DNA of 64,000 nt from Streptomyces monashensis (GTDB taxonomy: Bacteria > Actinomycetota > Actinomycetes > Streptomycetales > Streptomycetaceae), in NCBI RefSeq assembly GCF_001866665.1, contig NZ_MLYO01000009.1:248001-312000 (forward strand), read 5' to 3'. Shown here piece by piece: positions 60,134 through 64,000 of this stretch. The notes below the pieces were generated by a model. That model worked only from the letters and a program-made list of their open reading frames with translations. It was not told where the DNA came from and searched no databases. The translations under genes were made by a program, and so were the position numbers. Numbering within the stretch: position 1 is the stretch's first letter; every line of letters starts with the position of its first letter.

Positions 60134-61246
60134 TCAGGCCCGTGCGCACTCCGCCGCGAGGTCGTCGGCGAGGGCCGCGATCCGGTAGCGGCCCTCCACG
60201 CGGGCCACCCAGTCGTGCGGCAGACCGGTGTCGCCGTGCAGCGCACCGAGGAGGTTGCCGCAGATCGAGCCGGTGGAGTCGCTGTCGCCCGAGTGGTTGA
60301 CGGCCAGCAGCAGCGCCCGCTCGACGTCGGGCTCGGCGAGCGCGCAGTACACGCCGATCGCGAGGGCCTCCTCGGCGACCCAGCCCGCGCCGAGGGACTC
60401 GGTCTTCTCGGGCGTCGGCGCCCCCTCGTCGGCGAGGGCGAGGGCGGCACGCAGGGCGGCCGTGGTCTCCGTGTGGCCGCGGTGCCGCTCCAGCAGCCGC
60501 AGTGTGCGCAGCACCGCGCCGTCCAGGGAGTCCCCGGCGAGCAGGTGCGCGACGATCGCGGCGAGCGCGCCGGCCGCGTAGTAGCCGGTGGGGTGGCCGT
60601 GGGTGATCTGCGCGCCGAGCGCCGCCATGGCGAAGGCCGCGTCGGCGGGGGCCGCGAGGCCGAAGGGGGCCGAGCGCATGACCGTGCCGCAGCCCTTGGA
60701 GTCGGGGTTGACCTGGCCCGGTGTGCCGTCGAGCGGAAGTGCGGGGTCGGGCGCGTACCTCTGGGCGACGCCGGACAGGCAGGCGTTTCCGGGCGCGCGG
60801 CGGGAGTACAGCCAGGCCTCGCTCACCAGGCCGGCCGGAGGCGGTGTGCCGGGCTGTGGCGGCACGGGCTGTTCGGGGCCCGGCTTGGACTGGGTCTCCA
60901 GCCAGCGCTCGTAGGCCTGGCGCAGCAGCTGCGGCCAGGCGCCGCCGATGCCCTTCTCACGCTGCCGTGCGTGCGCCTGGATCAGGGCCTCGACGGTGAA
61001 CAGGGTCATCTGGGTGTCGTCGCTGATCAGCCCGACCGCACCGTGCGCTCCGGGTACGAGGCCGGTGACCCCGTGCGCACCGTGCGCGGCGCGGATGCGG
61101 TCCAGCGAGGCGAACTCCACGGGATAGCCGAGGGCGTCACCGAGCGCGCCGCCGAGGAGGCAGCCGCGGACGCGGGCCCGGTGGACTGCCGCGGCCAGGA
61201 GGGACGGGGACCGGGGCGGCGTGTGCCACGGCTCGTTCGTGCGCAA
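60134..61246 (-). CDS. ADP-ribosylglycohydrolase family protein
   Basis: All-helical hydrolase of 370 residues. Metal-binding motifs: RARVRGCLLGGALGDALGYP, LISDDTQMTLFTVEALIQAH, and the C-terminal NHSGDSDSTGSICGNLLGAL; the two Mg sites use the paired aspartates in these. It removes ADP-ribose from proteins or related molecules. TTG 61246 is preferred because GAGGAG lies 8 bases upstream and no ATG/GTG is nearer. Divergent from an HTH regulator gene, 30 bases apart. Confidence 0.88.
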   Translation of the reverse strand: MRTNEPWHTPPRSPSLLAAAVHRARVRGCLLGGALGDALGYPVEFASLDRIRAAHGAHGVTGLVPGAHGAVGLISDDTQMTLFTVEALIQAHARQREKGIGGAWPQLLRQAYERWLETQSKPGPEQPVPPQPGTPPPAGLVSEAWLYSRRAPGNACLSGVAQRYAPDPALPLDGTPGQVNPDSKGCGTVMRSAPFGLAAPADAAFAMAALGAQITHGHPTGYYAAGALAAIVAHLLAGDSLDGAVLRTLRLLERHRGHTETTAALRAALALADEGAPTPEKTESLGAGWVAEEALAIGVYCALAEPDVERALLLAVNHSGDSDSTGSICGNLLGALHGDTGLPHDWVARVEGRYRIAALADDLAAECARA

Positions 61247-61276
61247 CGGAGCAACTCCTCGACTACGGTCGGACGT

Positions 61277-62140
61277 ATGACCATTGTCGCCTCCGGTCCT
61301 TCCGCGTCCGCCACCGCCCCCGTCGCCGCCGCGGACAAGGGCGTCGGCCCGCTGCTGCGCGCCTGGCGGGAGCGGCGCCGGGTCTCGCAGCTGGAGCTGG
61401 CGCTGCGCGCCGACTCCTCGGCGCGGCACATCAGTTTCGTCGAGACCGGCCGGTCGCGGCCGAGCGAGGAGATGGTGCTGCGGCTCGCCGAGCATCTGGA
61501 CGTCCCGGTGCGCGAGCGCAACTCCCTGCTGCTGGCGGCCGGTTACGCCCCGCACTATCCGGAGACCCCGCTGGACGACCCGGCGCTCGACGCGCTGCGG
61601 GCCGGGCTGGAACACCTCATCCAGTGCTACGAGCCGTACCCCGCGCTGGTGGTCGACGCCTGCTACACGGTCGTGGCCGCGAACCGGGGCATCGCGATGC
61701 TGCTGGACGGGGTGCCGGAGACCCTGCTGGCGCCGGCGCCGAACGCGATGCGGCTGACCCTGCACCCGCAGGGTCTGGCGCCGCGCATCCGCAACCTGCG
61801 TGCCTGGCGCGGGCATCTGCTGGAGCAGATGGAGCGGCAGATCGCCCTGCAGCGCTCGGAGCGGCTGCGCGCCCTGTACGAGGAGGTGGCGGCCTATCCG
61901 GTGCCCGAGAACGCGCGTGACGACAGCGGAGACGGTGGCGACGGCCATGAACCCGCCGGCCCCGTCGCGTACTTCGCGCTGCCGATGCGCATCGAGCACG
62001 ACGGCCGGATCCTGTCGTTCGTGTCGTCGATCTCCACCTTCAACACGCCGATGGACGTGACGGTCGCCGAACTCGCCATCGAGACGTTCCTGCCCGCGGA
62101 TCCGGCCACCGCCAAGTACCTGCACACGATGGCCGGTTGA
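61277..62140 (+). CDS. Helix-turn-helix regulator with MmyB-like ligand-binding domain
   Basis: Protein of 287 residues. N-terminal XRE-type HTH: LLRAWRERRRVSQLELALRA, DSSARHISFVETGRSRPSEE. C-terminal MmyB/PAS-like domain: CYEPYPALVVDACYTVVAAN, PNAMRLTLHPQGLAPRIRNL and FNTPMDVTVAELAIETFLPA. The family binds fatty acids in the PAS-like pocket. ATG 61277 fits. It is divergent from the ADP-ribosylglycohydrolase with a very short gap, so it may regulate both. Confidence 0.9.
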   Translation: MTIVASGPSASATAPVAAADKGVGPLLRAWRERRRVSQLELALRADSSARHISFVETGRSRPSEEMVLRLAEHLDVPVRERNSLLLAAGYAPHYPETPLDDPALDALRAGLEHLIQCYEPYPALVVDACYTVVAANRGIAMLLDGVPETLLAPAPNAMRLTLHPQGLAPRIRNLRAWRGHLLEQMERQIALQRSERLRALYEEVAAYPVPENARDDSGDGGDGHEPAGPVAYFALPMRIEHDGRILSFVSSISTFNTPMDVTVAELAIETFLPADPATAKYLHTMAG

Positions 62141-62299
62141 CCGCACCTGCCACGTCCCTGCCTCCCCTGCCTGCCCTTACCACGCTTCTCCCGCGCCGCC
62201 ACGGCGTTCGTCGGCCAATCCGATCCCCTCGGACCCGTGTGCGAGAGGCGATCACGTGGCAGACTGCCCGGGTACTTCGGCGCGTAGGGGAGGCGTGGC

Positions 62300-63163
62300 G
62301 TGAGTGAGCGGCGGGCCGCGCCCACCGTGGGCCAGGTGGTGCTCGGCAAACGGTTGCAGGAGCTGCGCGAGGCGGCGGGCCTCACCCGGGACGAGGCCGC
62401 CCGAATCCTGCGGGTGGCGTCGGCGACCGTACGGCGCATGGAGATGGCCGACGTCGCCCTGAAGATCCCCTACGTGCAGGTGCTGCTGGAGACCTACGGG
62501 GTGCCCGAGGAGGAGGCGGCCGCGTTCGTGCGGCTGGCCGAGGAGGCGAACCAGCCGGGGTGGTGGCAGCGGTTCCACGACGTGCTGCCGGACTGGTTCA
62601 GCATGTACGTCAGCCTGGAGGGCGCCGCCCGGATCATCCGCTCCTACGAGCCGCACTTCGTACCCGGTCTGCTGCAGACCGAGGAGTACGCGCGCGCGGT
62701 GATGGAGGCCGGCACGATCGGGCAGACCTCGCCGCACACCGTGGAACGGCATGTGTCGCTGCGTCTGGAGCGGCAGCGGCTGCTGGAGCGCGACGACCCG
62801 CCCCACCTGTGGGTGATCATGGACGAGACGGTGCTGCGGCGCCCGGTGAGCATCCACGGCGAGGTGATGCGCCACCAGCTGGACAAGCTGCTGGAGTTCG
62901 CCGCGCGGGACCGGGTCACGCTGCAGATCGCCGAGTTCTCGGCTGGCCCGCATCCGGGGACGTACGCGCCGTTCACGCTGTTCCGGTTCGCAGAGCCGGA
63001 GCTGCCGGACATGGTGTTCACCGAGTACCTGACCGGCGCGCTGTACCTGGACTCCCGTCGCGAGGTGGCCGCGCATCTGGAGGTGCTGGACCACATGACG
63101 GCCCGGGCCGCGTCGGCGCAGCGCACGCAGAGCCTGCTGCGGGAGTTCCGCGAGGCCCTGTGA
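62300..63163 (+). CDS. Helix-turn-helix regulator with DUF5753 domain
   Basis: Protein of 287 residues of the family abundant in Streptomyces. HTH: LGKRLQELREAAGLTRDEAA and LRVASATVRRMEMADVALK. The DUF5753 domain has the hallmark YEPHFVPGLLQTEEYARAVM, LWVIMDETVLRRPVS and LDSRREVAAHLEVLDHM. GTG 62300 follows GGGGAGGCGTGGC. These genes usually precede a small DUF397 gene; the small frame that follows here does not resemble DUF397. Confidence 0.92.
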   Translation: MSERRAAPTVGQVVLGKRLQELREAAGLTRDEAARILRVASATVRRMEMADVALKIPYVQVLLETYGVPEEEAAAFVRLAEEANQPGWWQRFHDVLPDWFSMYVSLEGAARIIRSYEPHFVPGLLQTEEYARAVMEAGTIGQTSPHTVERHVSLRLERQRLLERDDPPHLWVIMDETVLRRPVSIHGEVMRHQLDKLLEFAARDRVTLQIAEFSAGPHPGTYAPFTLFRFAEPELPDMVFTEYLTGALYLDSRREVAAHLEVLDHMTARAASAQRTQSLLREFREAL

Positions 63164-63258
63164 CCCGCGTCCACGGCCGTGCCGCATCCCCGCGCCGCAG
63201 ACCTGTGGCATCCCGTACGGGCCGGACCGCCTCCTGGCCCCCTGGGAGAACACGTTCC

Positions 63259-63453
63259 ATGACCGAACCCGGCCCCGAAGCCGCGCCCGTACCCGAGCGC
63301 ATGCCCGAGCGCGAGCCGGTACGGGTCGACGCCAGCCAGCACGGAGGTGGCACGGGCCTGCCGTTCCCGGTGACGCGCGACTGTCTACAGGATCCTGTCG
63401 ACCGCATACCGTCGACGCAGCCGGGCGCCGGCGCCGGGATCCGCGACCGCTGA
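63259..63453 (+). CDS. Hypothetical 64-residue protein
   Basis: ATG 63259 with GGGAGAACACGTTCC upstream opens a short Pro/Arg/Glu-rich protein with no recognised motif. Its 3' half (63380-63420) holds a patch of the GTCTACAG, GTCGACCGCATACC and GTCGACG words found at other sites. It occupies the DUF397 position after the DUF5753 regulator but is unlike it. Weakly supported. Confidence 0.35.
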   Translation: MTEPGPEAAPVPERMPEREPVRVDASQHGGGTGLPFPVTRDCLQDPVDRIPSTQPGAGAGIRDR

Positions 63454-63495
63454 GCCCGCGCGCCCGGACCGTCGGGGCCGGTCGCGGCCGGGGAG

Positions 63496-64000
63496 TCAGG
63501 CCGCGCCCCCCTTGGTGTCCCGGTCCTCGTCCACGATCTCCGCGTCCACCACGCCCTCCTCGTCGGCGGGGGTTTCCTGTTCCGTGGCGGGGCCCGGTTC
63601 GCCGGCGGAGGCGGAGGCGTTGGCGTACATGGCCTGGCCCATCTTCTGGCTGACGGTGGCGAGTTTCTCGACGCCGGTGCGGAGTTCGCCGGTCTCCGCG
63701 TTCCGCTCCAGGAGGCCTTTGAGTTCCGTGGCCGCCTCCTGGACCTCCGACCTGGTCTCGGCGGGGATGCGGTCCTCGTTGTCGCGCAGGAACTTCTCGG
63801 TCTGGTAGACGAGTTGCTCGGCCTGGTTGCGGGTCTCCGCGGCCTCCCGGCGCCGGCGGTCCTCCTCGGCGTACTGTTCCGCCTCGCGCATCATGCGGTC
63901 GATGTCGTCCTTGGGCAGGGCGGAGCCGCCGGTGACGGTCATCTTCTGCTCGCGGCCCGTCGCGAGGTCCTTGGCGGAGACGTGCATGATCCCGTTGGCG
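63496..64000 (-). CDS. dnaK: Chaperone DnaK, C-terminal part (cut by window edge)
   Basis: The last 168 codons of DnaK; the rest lies beyond the right edge. Visible are the end of the substrate-binding domain ([40 protein letters not shown]), the helical lid ([20 protein letters not shown]) and an acidic tail ([18 protein letters not shown]). The end [12 protein letters not shown] is characteristic. Hsp70 folds client proteins with ATP. Its neighbours here are not grpE or dnaJ on the visible side, so it may be a second DnaK copy. Confidence 0.93.
   Translation of the reverse strand, partial: ANGIMHVSAKDLATGREQKMTVTGGSALPKDDIDRMMREAEQYAEEDRRRREAAETRNQAEQLVYQTEKFLRDNEDRIPAETRSEVQEAATELKGLLERNAETGELRTGVEKLATVSQKMGQAMYANASASAGEPGPATEQETPADEEGVVDAEIVDEDRDTKGGAA

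Noticed and set aside
62300..63453. DUF5753/DUF397 regulator pair
   Set aside because: The small frame after the regulator lacks the DUF397 pattern (W-x-K-S-S-x-S...C-V-E-V), so it is not called as such.

Overview
The window is high-GC actinobacterial chromosome, almost certainly Streptomyces. Third codon positions are strongly G/C, and the content is typical of the genus: a DUF5753-type helix-turn-helix regulator, LtrA, CebR-type cellulase operators, CBM2-bearing GH5/GH6/GH48 cellulases, a GH75 chitosanase, a maltose-type ABC operon under a LacI regulator, and DUF6083 and Imm32 proteins. There is one tRNA, tRNA-Leu(GAG), and no rRNA or CRISPR array.

Layout. 0-5.3 kb: a cut TetR-type protein, a VapB antitoxin remnant, an intact DUF4956/VTC-domain pair, the tail of a serine recombinase beside tRNA-Leu, and an aldehyde dehydrogenase pseudogene abutting an OFA-transporter pseudogene. 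5.3-10.1 kb: LtrA, a GntR regulator with three 21-bp repeats in its upstream region, a KAS III-like enzyme, a 42-residue transporter small subunit and an intact OFA antiporter. 10.4-16.7 kb: alpha-glucosidase and alpha-glucoside ABC transporter operon with a divergent LacI regulator. 17.2-25.3 kb: an accessory, decayed tract (Imm32 protein, IS630 with TA duplications, small membrane proteins, broken IS110, broken ketopantoate reductase, broken iron-sulfur protein) ending in intact fdhD. 25.3-35.4 kb: LysR/SDR, isochorismatase-like hydrolase, MarR/quinone oxidoreductase with a clear operator, secreted sialidase, BASS transporter/LysR, and a long-chain acyl-CoA ligase.

The most striking locus is 35.4-47.3 kb, a nine-gene leftward operon in which pqqA, pqqC, pqqD and pqqE (pqqA encodes only 55 residues) are translationally coupled to secreted carbohydrate enzymes: GH105, a jelly-roll lyase-like protein, a beta-helix/GH29/discoidin protein, a GH27-GH18 fusion, and last a secreted PQQ-dependent sugar dehydrogenase with CBM and FN3 domains. 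The layout suggests that cofactor synthesis, breakdown of a galactose-, fucose- and uronate-containing polymer and extracellular oxidation of the released sugars are made as one unit. No pqqB, transporter or regulator lies inside it.

Right of this are an aldo/keto reductase, a tandem ABM protein, chitosanase with a CsnR-like operator, an SDR, a His-rich methyltransferase, an internally deleted PhyH dioxygenase, a cellulase cluster (GH6 and GH5 leftward, GH48 rightward) around CebR boxes, then methyltransferase, pterin dehydratase, ADP-ribosylglycohydrolase, two HTH regulators and the C-terminus of DnaK at the right edge.
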